DNA of 43,123 bases from Candidatus Zhuqueibacterota bacterium 4484_87 (GTDB lineage: Bacteria; Zhuqueibacterota; Zhuqueibacteria; Thermofontimicrobiales; Thermofontimicrobiaceae), in contig NATN01000001.1 of assembly GCA_002085355.1 (NCBI GenBank), positions 9,628 through 52,750 on the forward strand, read 5' to 3'. The notes below the pieces were generated by a model. The model had not been told where the DNA came from. It did no database searches and was given only the letters and a program-made list of their open reading frames with translations. Shown one piece after another: positions 1-7,787 of the stretch. The translations under genes were made by a program, and so were the position numbers. Numbering within the stretch: position 1 is the first letter of the stretch; each line of letters starts with the position of its first letter.

Positions 1-1412
1 TGTGCACTATTTTTAATCCAATCGGCAAAAATAACACTTACTCCAAAGAAACTGAATCCTAATATGATCAATGAATTAATGTGGTGAATTCCAAAGATAA
101 TAAGCAGAACTGCAAAAGCAACAGAGACTCCGGTGTACAGCAATAATTTTTTGATAATTTCTTTTTTGGGGGTGTCCCGCCAAAGGAACAGCGGACAAAT
201 CGCAATTAACAACAACAGAATGATTCCGAACGGAATGGAAACTTTATTGAAAAATTGCTCTCCGAGCGTAATCTGATGCCCGACAAAAAGTTCGGTGAAA
301 GCCGGATACATTGTTCCCCAAAGAATAGTGACCATGAGCACAATCATAACACCGTTGAGCAGTAGAAATGTAAATTCCCGGCTGAGAAAACTGGAAATTT
401 TTTCACTGGACTTCAGAGCTGATCGACGGTACAGTACCAAGGCGAGAAAAATTACAGTGATCAGTGCCATGAAAAAGATGAAGAACATGCCCATATTAGA
501 TTTGCCAAAGGCGTGCACTGAGGAAATGATACCGCTGCGAGTGATGAAGGTCCCCAATATCGTCAGTAGAAATGTGAGCACTGCAAGCGTTACATTCCAG
601 CCTTTCATCATATTTCTTGCCTTTTGTGCCATGATGGAATGCACCAGAGCTGTTCCGGTGAGCCAGGGGAGCAGTGAAGCGTTTTCGACCGGATCCCAGG
701 CCCAATATCCACCCCAGCCGAGCTCGACGTACGCCCATTGGGCGCCTAACAAATTGCCGATTGTGAGAAAAATCCAGGCAAAAAGGCTCCAATTGCGGCT
801 TTCATTGAGCCACTTGTTGGACAGATCGCCTTTCATTAATGCAGCCAAAGCAAAGGCAAAGGGAATGGTAAAGCCAACAAAGCCAATAAACAAAGTTGGC
901 GGATGAAAAATCATGGCGAAATTTTGCAACAATGGATTCATGCCAAATCCGTCCGGCATTGGACGGGTGAGTTTTTCAAATGGATTTGTCGAGTAAATGA
1001 CCAGGCTGAGAAAGAATAGCGCCACAGCGCTTATTATAGCTATGACATAGGGATGTAATTCTTCAGAACGATGTCTGTTCTTGAAAACGAAAATAGCATT
1101 GAAAATTGTGAGCAACCAGGTCCAGAAAAGCAGAGAGCCTGCCTGCCCAGCCCATAATGCGGAAAAAGTGTAGAACAACGATAAGTTTCGATCCGTGTAT
1201 TCAGCCACGTAACGTAGCGAGAAATCACGCGTCAGCAGAGCATAGAGAAGCAGCAACACTGCAAGGGTTACGAATAATAGCTGTCCATAAATTGCAAAGC
1301 GGGCTTTTTGTACCAAGGATCCGTCTTTCAGACGAATACCGGAAGCGGAAGCCCAAATGGCAAAAGCGGTGGAAACAAACGCAATGAGCAGAGAAATATA
1401 TCCTAAATGCAA
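1..1412 (-). CDS. ccmF: Cytochrome c maturation protein CcmF (partial, 3' end beyond window)
   Basis: CcmF is the inner-membrane heme lyase subunit of System I cytochrome c maturation, which joins heme delivered by CcmE to the CXXCH motif of apocytochromes outside the membrane. About 470 residues are visible; the reading frame runs off the left edge, so the C-terminal part is missing. The chain is almost entirely hydrophobic helices, and the diagnostic tryptophan-rich WWD signature (GWGGYWAWDPVENAS) lies at about residues 231-245. I start it at a TTG at 1412 because a GGGAG ribosome site sits seven bases upstream and no ATG in frame is better placed. ccmE lies 97 bp upstream on the same strand, the usual ccm order. 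The identification is firm; only the start codon is uncertain. Confidence 0.93.
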   Translation of the reverse strand, partial: MHLGYISLLIAFVSTAFAIWASASGIRLKDGSLVQKARFAIYGQLLFVTLAVLLLLYALLTRDFSLRYVAEYTDRNLSLFYTFSALWAGQAGSLLFWTWLLTIFNAIFVFKNRHRSEELHPYVIAIISAVALFFLSLVIYSTNPFEKLTRPMPDGFGMNPLLQNFAMIFHPPTLFIGFVGFTIPFAFALAALMKGDLSNKWLNESRNWSLFAWIFLTIGNLLGAQWAYVELGWGGYWAWDPVENASLLPWLTGTALVHSIMAQKARNMMKGWNVTLAVLTFLLTILGTFITRSGIISSVHAFGKSNMGMFFIFFMALITVIFLALVLYRRSALKSSEKISSFLSREFTFLLLNGVMIVLMVTILWGTMYPAFTELFVGHQITLGEQFFNKVSIPFGIILLLLIAICPLFLWRDTPKKEIIKKLLLYTGVSVAFAVLLIIFGIHHINSLIILGFSFFGVSVIFADWIKNSA

Positions 1413-1474
1413 AAGTATTCTCCCAATAAATTAAAGGTGCTGTTTTATTCCCAAATTAAAACAGATAGAGTAAA

Positions 1475-1492
1475 CCCGCAAAAAAATGCGGG
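1475..1492 (-). other. Short hairpin between ccmE and ccmF
   Basis: CCCGC at 1475-1479 and GCGGG at 1488-1492 form a five-pair GC stem with an eight-base A-rich loop in the ccmE-ccmF gap. On the minus strand only TTTACTC follows the stem, so it is a poor terminator. It might tune read-through or message stability between the two genes. Its function is unknown. Confidence 0.35.
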
Positions 1493-1509
1493 CGTGTCGT
1501 GAAAATAAT

Positions 1510-1896
1510 TTATTGTTCTGTCTTTGCTTCGTATTTTGAAGGACATTTAGTCATGATTTGTGTCGCCTCAAAAACGCCGCCTGTGTATTTCCCTTCGACG
1601 ACAACAGATACCGCTTCAGAAAATGTATCCGGCGCAACCCCATGGTAACGCACGTCCATCACTTCTTTGCCGTCTGTAATCTGAAATGTCAAGATAAGAT
1701 TTTCTGCGTCAAATTTAATGGAATCAAGAACGAGGTCTCCGTTGACGCGAGTACCCTTGTTGGCTAACTCTTCCTGATGGGCATAAAATTCACCGACTGT
1801 ATGGAAGTAAACAGCCGAATCTTTCATTCCGGACCAGAAAAGATAGCCGACAACCAAGATGACAATTATTGTGCCGATCAAAATTTTCCTATTCAT
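1510..1896 (-). CDS. ccmE: Cytochrome c maturation heme chaperone CcmE, CXXXY type
   Basis: CcmE is a membrane-anchored periplasmic chaperone that binds heme covalently and passes it to CcmF. This 128-residue protein has one N-terminal membrane anchor (about residues 4-21) followed by the OB-fold domain, including the YHGVAPDTF segment typical of the family. The heme-binding motif is C118-P-S-K-Y122, so Cys replaces the His of the HXXXY form known from E. coli. The CXXXY variant is an established natural class in archaea and some bacteria. I chose ATG 1896 over an in-frame TTG eight codons upstream because AAAGGAA precedes the ATG at normal spacing. The gene lies directly upstream of ccmF. 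Confidence 0.93.
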   Translation of the reverse strand: MNRKILIGTIIVILVVGYLFWSGMKDSAVYFHTVGEFYAHQEELANKGTRVNGDLVLDSIKFDAENLILTFQITDGKEVMDVRYHGVAPDTFSEAVSVVVEGKYTGGVFEATQIMTKCPSKYEAKTEQ

Positions 1897-2009
1897 GGTA
1901 TTCCTTTTTCTATTTATCAAAATTATATTTTTTATGCGTTCAATTATTATCGAATATTTTTAAGCGAAGAGTTTTGGAAAATATTTGACAGTGTAAAGCA
2001 ATTTAACCA

Positions 2010-3147
2010 TTATTTAATAACATCAGTTCCCAAATATTTTCGCAAAACTTCCGGAACGATGACAGTTCCTTCATCCGTTTGATAATTTTCCAGAATGGCA
2101 ATCACAGTTCGCGGTAATGCCAACCCCGAGCCGTTCAAAGTATGGACAAACTCCGGTTTGGAGCTTGCATCTCGTTTAAAACGAATATTCATGCGTCGCG
2201 CCTGAAAATCTTCAAAATTGCTACATGAAGAAACTTCCAGCCATTTGCCAAGTCCGGCTGTCCAAACTTCGATGTCATAGCATTTTGCCGCTGCAAAACT
2301 CAGATCTCCGGTGGACAGACTCAAAACGCGATAGGGCAATTCCAACAATTGCAGCACTTCTTCGGCATTTTGCAGCAATGCTTCCAGTTCATTGTAAGAG
2401 TCTTCCGGTTTGACAAATCTGACCATTTCTACTTTGTCGAATTGATGAATTCTGATCAGTCCGCGCGTATCTTTCCCGTGTGTACCTGCTTCACGGCGAA
2501 AACACTTCCATCTTTGGCAGTTGCCCTGTGCCGAACATACTCTCGCGGTTGACAACGAAAGGCGGATACACTTCGGTGTAGCCGTGTTTTTGTGTGTGCA
2601 AATCAAGCATGAAAGCAATCAAGGCTCGCTGTAGCCGTGCTCCGAGCCCCACATAGTTGATGAAAAAAGAGCCGGATAATTTCGACCCACCAGCTAAATC
2701 AAGAATGCCCAACTTTTCTCCGATTTCCCAATGCGGCACAGGCTGAAAATCCATTTCCGGCAGCTCGCCCTGACGCTTGACTTCAACGTTTGCCGTTTCA
2801 TCCTTGCCAATGGGCACAGATTCGTGAGGCACATTCGGGATACGAATCAAAATGTCTTGAATCTGATCCTCCAATTGTCGGACCTCTTCATCCATTTCCT
2901 TGATTTTCGTTGAAACTGTGCGCATCTCCTGAATGATTTCTGTGGCGTCCTGCTTTTGACGTTTGAGTCGGGCGATTTCATCGGAAACTGTATTTCGTTG
3001 ATGTTTCAGATCTTCGACTTCGGATAAGATTTGCCGCCGTTTGGCATCCAATTCAAGCAATTTGTCAACATCGGCGTAATCGTTCTTCAATTCAATAGCT
3101 TGTTTGACCTTTTCGGGATTGTTGCGAATAAACTTTAGATCCAGCAT
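2010..3147 (-). pseudogene. serS: Seryl-tRNA synthetase, interrupted by an internal deletion and frameshift
   Basis: Seryl-tRNA synthetase charges tRNA-Ser. The N-terminal frame (ATG 3147, AAAGGACGG upstream) carries the coiled-coil tRNA-binding arm and the catalytic start through YTEVYPPFVVNRESMFGTG. It then hits a stop at 2491-2493. The next frame resumes at once with CFRREAG (motif 2, from about 2504) and runs intact through motif 3 (GSGLALPRT) to a stop at 2010. Compared with normal SerRS of about 425 residues, roughly 47 codons between GTGQLPK and CFRREAG are absent, including the TAEVP serine-binding element. The 1138-nt span is not a multiple of three. Flanking motifs are well preserved, so the lesion is recent or an assembly error. 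Confidence 0.9.
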
Positions 3148-3241
3148 CAGTCCGTCCTTTTAGTTGTCATTTTTCAAATATCAGATAAAATAAAAGAATT
3201 TTTTCAAAATGTCAATGCAAAAATTGGAAGAAGTCGATTTT

Positions 3242-4642
3242 TTATCGCCCCTTCCCCGCAATCATGGTGTAGGCTGTGCGCATCATAATTTTTAAATCCA
3301 TGCGCAATGACATGTTTTCTAAATAATAGAGATCGTACTCTAATTTCTTTTTCACGTTTTTGATAGAATCATCGTACCCGCCTTTGATTTGCGCCCAGCC
3401 GGTAATTCCCGGCTTCATACGATGGCGACGCGAGTACAGAGGGATTTCATTTTTCAATCTTTTGACAAAATAGGGACGTTCAGGTCTGGGGCCGACAAGA
3501 CTCATGTCGTTGAATAAGATATTGATGAATTGGGGGATTTCATCAATGCGGGTTTTACGCAGAAATCGCCCAACAGCAGTGATTCTTGGGTCGTGTTCAC
3601 TCGCCCAGACAGGCCCTGTTTCCTTTTCTGCTTTATATTTCATGGAGCGAAATTTATAAATTTGGAAAATTTTTTCGTATTGTCCCACCCGTTTCTGTTT
3701 GAAAAAAACAGGCCCGCGCGAATCAAGTTTGATGGCTATTGCCACCAAAATCCAAATCGGCAAAAAACTAACGATGACAAACAATGAAACGATCACATCA
3801 ATTGCTCGTTTGACTCGCTTTTCCCATTCCGGCATGAATTGCGGCATAATTTCAATGAGCGGAATGCCGTAAATTTGATTGGTTCTGCCATAGCCCATAA
3901 CGATATCGTACAGATCAGGAACAATTTTTAAACTCACCGGCAAATTATCACAGCGGGAGATGATGTTAATTACCTGCTTGGGGGTAGCAGATTTTACGGC
4001 GATGATAAGCACTTCTACATTGTAACGGTGCACAAGTCGCGGCAAATCTTTGAGCGTACCAAGCACGCTTGCCTTTTCAAATTTCTCTCCCACATATTTT
4101 TTTGAATGACAAATGAATCCCACTACTTCATAGCCAAGGGCAGGGGCATTTTTTAGTTTTTGATAAATTTCATGCGATTTTGAATTCCATCCAATAATCA
4201 GCGTATTGCGGCGGCCGATGCCGTTTTCCAGCAATTTTCTTTGCACTGTTCGCAGCAGGATTCTCCCAGCACTTACCAGAACAGTCAGAATAAACCAATA
4301 GGAGATAATTATTATTCGGCTCCAGGAAGGAGGATTTTCCAAATCAACGGTAGGATCAAAAGTAATCAGGAAAATAATGATGGCTCCGATTGTGATTGTC
4401 TTGAGCACTGTCACCATTTCGTCAAACCGCGATTGCGCATACCAGGAACGATACATGCCAAAAAAGAAAAACAACAGCGCCCAAAAAAGGAACAGGACAA
4501 ACATCATAATGATATTTTGTCCCAATTCGGTTTCCACATAAAAACCAAGCTTCAGCCGAAAAGTGACCCACAAAATATAAGTTACGTTAATGGCAAGGAA
4601 ATCGCTTAAAAAGAGGAGGATTTTTTCAATGGTTTTTGGCAT
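3242..4642 (-). CDS. Polyprenyl-phosphate sugar-1-phosphate transferase (WbaP/CpsE-like)
   Basis: This 466-residue inner-membrane protein should begin an exopolysaccharide or O-antigen repeat unit by moving a sugar-1-phosphate from a nucleotide sugar to undecaprenyl phosphate. The N-terminus has four hydrophobic helices (about residues 8-30, 43-63, 83-100, 108-130). A CoA-binding-like Rossmann region follows (about 145-260), then a membrane segment at 281-303. The C-terminal bacterial sugar transferase domain has QKRVG, KFRSM, the catalytic-type Asp367-Glu368 pair in TRIDEIPQ, SLVGPRPE, and KPGITGWAQ. No Shine-Dalgarno sequence precedes the ATG. The sugar is not predictable from sequence; glucose, galactose or an N-acetyl sugar are all possible. 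It lies close to UDP-sugar dehydrogenase and rfbB genes. Confidence 0.93.
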   Translation of the reverse strand: MPKTIEKILLFLSDFLAINVTYILWVTFRLKLGFYVETELGQNIIMMFVLFLFWALLFFFFGMYRSWYAQSRFDEMVTVLKTITIGAIIIFLITFDPTVDLENPPSWSRIIIISYWFILTVLVSAGRILLRTVQRKLLENGIGRRNTLIIGWNSKSHEIYQKLKNAPALGYEVVGFICHSKKYVGEKFEKASVLGTLKDLPRLVHRYNVEVLIIAVKSATPKQVINIISRCDNLPVSLKIVPDLYDIVMGYGRTNQIYGIPLIEIMPQFMPEWEKRVKRAIDVIVSLFVIVSFLPIWILVAIAIKLDSRGPVFFKQKRVGQYEKIFQIYKFRSMKYKAEKETGPVWASEHDPRITAVGRFLRKTRIDEIPQFINILFNDMSLVGPRPERPYFVKRLKNEIPLYSRRHRMKPGITGWAQIKGGYDDSIKNVKKKLEYDLYYLENMSLRMDLKIMMRTAYTMIAGKGR

Positions 4643-4835
4643 AGGAGAAACAGATAATGTTTTTGCTATGGTTCAGTATTTTATTTTTAAAAATCTGCTT
4701 ACAAAATTATCGAAAATTAACGGACAAAATTCTCCACATTAAACTGATGGAAATCGTTTTTGTTCAATGCTCAAAAGTTAAAAAGTACTGTAAGTTTGCT
4801 GTTTTTCTGCTGCCCATTCGCTCGGGGTATTCCCT

Positions 4836-4874
4836 GAAAAATTCAACGGCGATACATCAAAATGCATCGCCGTT
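4836..4874 (-). terminator. Rho-independent terminator after the UDP-sugar dehydrogenase gene
   Basis: AACGGCGAT at 4845-4853 and ATCGCCGTT at 4866-4874 form a nine-pair stem with a twelve-base loop. Read on the minus strand, the stem is followed by GAATTTTTC. It lies 34 bp downstream of the stop codon at 4908, which fits termination of that transcript before the sugar transferase gene. The rest of the 4643-4907 gap shows nothing else. Confidence 0.7.
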
Positions 4875-4907
4875 CAAATTTTAATCACTTGTAGTGTAAA
4901 AATAGTG

Positions 4908-6251
4908 CTATTTATCAATGTCAGTATAAAAGCCGCGCCCGGATCCCAATTTGACAACCTTGTTCAGTTCGTTTTTCGTGAATTTTGTCAAATTGCGGGT
5001 GTCAACAATTGCCCGTGCATGTTCAACGATAAATTTAGGGTCAAATGCTGAATGATCTGCTGTAATCACGACAACGTCATGTTCCTGCAGTGTCTCTTTT
5101 GTCAACGGGACGGATTTGAAAACTTTGTTGGCAACTTTCTTTTCAGGAACATACGGATCATGGTAGTTTAGTTCTTTGATGCCTCGTTGCATCAATAATT
5201 CCATAATTTTCAGCGCCGGAGAATTGCGCGTGTCATCCACGTCTTTTTTGAAGGAGATGCCTAACATCAATACTTTTCCGTGCTGAATTGAAGAATTAAC
5301 ATTTCCCAGTGCGCGACGAATATTGCCGATTACGTAGAAAGGCATTTCTTCGTTCGTCTCTGCTGCCAGCTCGATAAATTTCGTGTGAAAATCATATTCG
5401 CGCGCTTTCCATGCCAGGTAGTATGGATCGACCAAAATGCAGTGGCCGCCGATTCCGGGTCCCGGATAAAAAGGCATGAACCCGAACGGTTTCGTCGCAG
5501 CTGCGTCGATTACTTCCCAAATGTCAATGCCGCCCATGCGATCACAAAGTCGTGCCATTTCGTTCACCAGCGCGATATTGACGCTGCGGAAAATATTCTC
5601 CAACAACTTTTCCATTTCCGCGACTTTGGGATTGGAGACAACGTGCACGTGAGAAACAACTTGCGAAATGGCAAGTTCTGCAATTTCAGTGCACTTTTCC
5701 GTTACGCCGCCGACAACAATTGGGGTATTCTCGGTTGTGAATTGTTTGTTGCCCGGGTCAATTCGCTCCGGCGAAAAAGCAAGAAAAAAGTCTTTACCAA
5801 CTTTGAGTCCGGTTTTTTCCAGAATCGGAAGCACGACTTTTTCGGTAGTCTCAGGGAAAGTCGTGGATTTTAAAATGATCAACTGGTCCTTGCGCAAACC
5901 ATTAGCGATTCCCTCAGCGGAATCCACAATGTAATCAATTTTTGGATCTTTGTTGGGTGTGAACGGCGTCGGCACGCAAATGTAAATGACATCCAAATCC
6001 GGAATGTCATCGTAGGCCGTTGTTGCCGAAAAACGTCCGCTTTTCATTACGGCGTCCCACTTGTCAGGTGTAATGTCTTCGATGTAATTTTTGCCATTTT
6101 GAAGGGAGTTCTTTTTTCTTTCATCTACGTCGATGCCAATCACGTTAAAGCCCTTCAGCGCGTATTCTACTGCAAGAGGTAATCCCACATAACCAAGTCC
6201 GATGATGCCGATCTTTGCACTTCTGTCCTGAATTTTCTCTCGTAATCCCAT
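4908..6251 (-). CDS. Nucleotide-sugar 6-dehydrogenase, WbpA-like (UDP-GlcNAc type)
   Basis: The enzyme oxidises C6 of a UDP-hexose to a UDP-uronic acid with two NAD+ in the cytoplasm. The 447-residue chain starts its Rossmann fold with GLGYVG (18-23). It has KSTTFPETTE in the NAD domain, the central dimer helix, and the active-site Cys271 in GPGIGGHCILVDPYYL. Residues around the Cys (ILVDPYYLAWKAREYDFHTKFIELA) resemble WbpA/WbpO-type UDP-GlcNAc dehydrogenases more than UDP-glucose dehydrogenase. GGAG precedes the ATG. Together with the Gfo/Idh/MocA and DegT genes at 16950-19259 it would give three of four steps to a UDP-2,3-diamino-uronic acid. Family membership is certain; the exact substrate is inferred. 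Confidence 0.92.
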   Translation of the reverse strand: MGLREKIQDRSAKIGIIGLGYVGLPLAVEYALKGFNVIGIDVDERKKNSLQNGKNYIEDITPDKWDAVMKSGRFSATTAYDDIPDLDVIYICVPTPFTPNKDPKIDYIVDSAEGIANGLRKDQLIILKSTTFPETTEKVVLPILEKTGLKVGKDFFLAFSPERIDPGNKQFTTENTPIVVGGVTEKCTEIAELAISQVVSHVHVVSNPKVAEMEKLLENIFRSVNIALVNEMARLCDRMGGIDIWEVIDAAATKPFGFMPFYPGPGIGGHCILVDPYYLAWKAREYDFHTKFIELAAETNEEMPFYVIGNIRRALGNVNSSIQHGKVLMLGISFKKDVDDTRNSPALKIMELLMQRGIKELNYHDPYVPEKKVANKVFKSVPLTKETLQEHDVVVITADHSAFDPKFIVEHARAIVDTRNLTKFTKNELNKVVKLGSGRGFYTDIDK

Positions 6252-6300
6252 AGCTACTCCACATTTTAATTTACTACATCACGACTTTTTGTTTAGAGTT

Positions 6301-6468
6301 TTTAGTTTATAGTTCATAGTTCAAAGTTTTGAGTTTCGGGTTTCGAGTTTGATTGAGCTCGAGGGGCAATTTAATTAAAATCATTCATTTTAAAATTTCT
6401 ATGATCGCTAACGAAAATTCACTGACTGAAAATTACGAACTAAAAATTATAGACTCCAAACTTTGAAC
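6301..6468 (-). repeat. Degenerate AT-rich intergenic repeat with imperfect inverted copies
   Basis: The gap between the UDP-sugar dehydrogenase and rfbB contains many near-copies of AGTTTAGAGTTT / AGTTCATAGTTC / GAGTTTCGGG. An 18-base unit at 6319-6336 recurs inverted at 6451-6468 with 16 of 18 matches. No coding or RNA gene is visible. It could form a long imperfect hairpin in the mRNA or be the remains of a dispersed intergenic repeat family. Confidence 0.5.
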
Positions 6469-6475
6469 CAAAATT

Positions 6476-7480
6476 TCACCCTTCTATCTGATAATGTTGT
6501 TTATAATATTCAAGATATTCCCCGCTTTTTATTTTCTCCCACCATTCCCGGTTGTCTTTGTACCAATCAATGGTGAGTTTCATTGCTTCCTGAAATGAAT
6601 GTTTCGGCTGCCAGCCAAGTGCGTGCAATTTGCTGCAATCCACGGAATAGCGCCGATCATGTCCGGGGCGATCTTTGACAAAAGTCATCAGCTCTTTTGG
6701 TTTCTCAAGTTCAGAAAGAATAATTCCAGTGATTTCAAGGTTGTTGCGCTCATTTCCCGCGCCAATATTGTACACTTCGCCGTCATCGCCGTGATTCATG
6801 ACAAAATCGATCGCATCGCAGTGGTCCATGACATAAATCCAATCACGGACATTTTTCCCGTCGCCGTAAATCGGCAATTTTTTATCTTCAATGGCATTAG
6901 TTACAAATAGCGGGATTAATTTTTCTGGATACTGGTAAGGCCCATAATTATTAGAACAGCGCGTGACTATCACCGGCACTTTGTAGGTGACAAAATAAGA
7001 ATACGCCAACCGATCCGCCCCTGCTTTGGACGCTGAGTAGGGGCTGGAAGGCATCAGGGCGTCAGTTTCCCTGAAAGAACCGTCTTCGATACTGCCGTAA
7101 ACTTCATCCGTTGAAATTTGAATGAATTTTTTCACGCCGTATTTTCGTGCTGCTTCCAACAGCACGAATGTCCCGAAAATATCGGTCTTGATGAAATCGT
7201 CCGGTTCACCAATGGAACGATCCACATGGCTTTCTGCAGCAAAATTAACGACAAAATCTGCTTCTTTGACCAAAGGCTCTACAATTTCTGCGTCACAGAT
7301 ATCTCCTTTTACAAATCGATAGCCCGGATTATTCTCGATATTTTTCAGATTTTCAAGATTCCCAGCGTAGGTCAATTTATCTAAATTGATAACTTCAACG
7401 TCCGGATATTTTCCAAATAAATAGTGAATAAAATTACTGCCAATAAAACCTGCGCCACCTGTGACCAGAAATTTTGCCAT
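6476..7480 (-). CDS. rfbB: dTDP-glucose 4,6-dehydratase
   Basis: RfbB converts dTDP-glucose to dTDP-4-keto-6-deoxyglucose, the branch point for rhamnose and other deoxysugars of surface polymers. The 334-residue protein is a short-chain dehydrogenase of the extended type. It has GGAGFIG at 8-14 for NAD+, NLDKLTYAGN, the dehydratase acids Asp125-Glu126 in STDEVYGS, and the YxxxK pair Tyr148/Lys152. NNYGPYQYPEKLIPLF and DRPGHDRRY are further family hallmarks. AAGGA lies eight bases before the ATG. RmlA, RmlC and RmlD are not in this window, so the final sugar is unknown. The gene is co-directional with the UDP-sugar dehydrogenase but separated by a repeat-bearing gap. Confidence 0.96.
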   Translation of the reverse strand: MAKFLVTGGAGFIGSNFIHYLFGKYPDVEVINLDKLTYAGNLENLKNIENNPGYRFVKGDICDAEIVEPLVKEADFVVNFAAESHVDRSIGEPDDFIKTDIFGTFVLLEAARKYGVKKFIQISTDEVYGSIEDGSFRETDALMPSSPYSASKAGADRLAYSYFVTYKVPVIVTRCSNNYGPYQYPEKLIPLFVTNAIEDKKLPIYGDGKNVRDWIYVMDHCDAIDFVMNHGDDGEVYNIGAGNERNNLEITGIILSELEKPKELMTFVKDRPGHDRRYSVDCSKLHALGWQPKHSFQEAMKLTIDWYKDNREWWEKIKSGEYLEYYKQHYQIEG

Positions 7481-7583
7481 GGTATTTTTCCTTAATTTTC
7501 AAAGGTTAACATACTGAAAAACAAGCTTGAATTTAAAAAAAAAATAATTAAAAGTCAATGATTTAATTGTCACAAAAATGATA

Positions 7584-7638
7584 CAATTTACCCGTTAAGC
7601 TCTTCGGAAAAGCGGGAGCTTGAATTATGGGTAAATTG
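7584..7638. promoter_or_regulatory. Nested dyad-symmetry element in the rfbB-nhaC divergent region
   Basis: CAATTTACCC (7584-7593) and GGGTAAATTG (7629-7638) are a perfect ten-base inverted pair. Inside them AAGCTC (7597-7602) and GAGCTT (7616-7621) form a second pair with a 13-base loop. CCCG (7591-7594) could instead pair with CGGG (7613-7616), so two folds compete. There is no T-run, so it is not a normal terminator. It lies upstream of the candidate nhaC promoter, so it may be a regulator site or a structured leader from an earlier start site. I do not recognise a known riboswitch class. Confidence 0.5.
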
Positions 7639-7702
7639 AACTAATAATACATGTTTTTCCCATAATTTGCAGAAGTCCACGCATGAAAATTCAGGAAAAT
7701 TC

Positions 7703-7731
7703 TTGCATTTTTGCAATAAATTCATTATTAT
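7703..7731 (+). promoter_or_regulatory. Candidate sigma-70-like promoter for nhaC
   Basis: TTGCAT (7703-7708) and TATTAT (7726-7731) are spaced by exactly 17 bases, and transcription would begin about 50 bases before the TTG start of nhaC. The -35 half overlaps a small inverted repeat, TTGCA-TTTT-TGCAA, which could hold a regulator. The rest of the 307-bp region 7481-7787 is AT-rich with no gene visible. Confidence 0.35.
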
Positions 7732-7787
7732 GAAAACAAAATTATCAGCCTGAATAGAGTTAAACCAATTTTATTAAGGAGAACACG

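Noticed and set aside
295..906. 203-codon open frame on the plus strand
   Set aside because: It is antisense to ccmF, whose WWD motif and membrane helices are unmistakable; the plus frame has no family features.
7584..7638. Fluoride or sodium riboswitch before nhaC
   Set aside because: The dyads are clear but I cannot match the conserved core of either class, and a good promoter lies downstream of the element.
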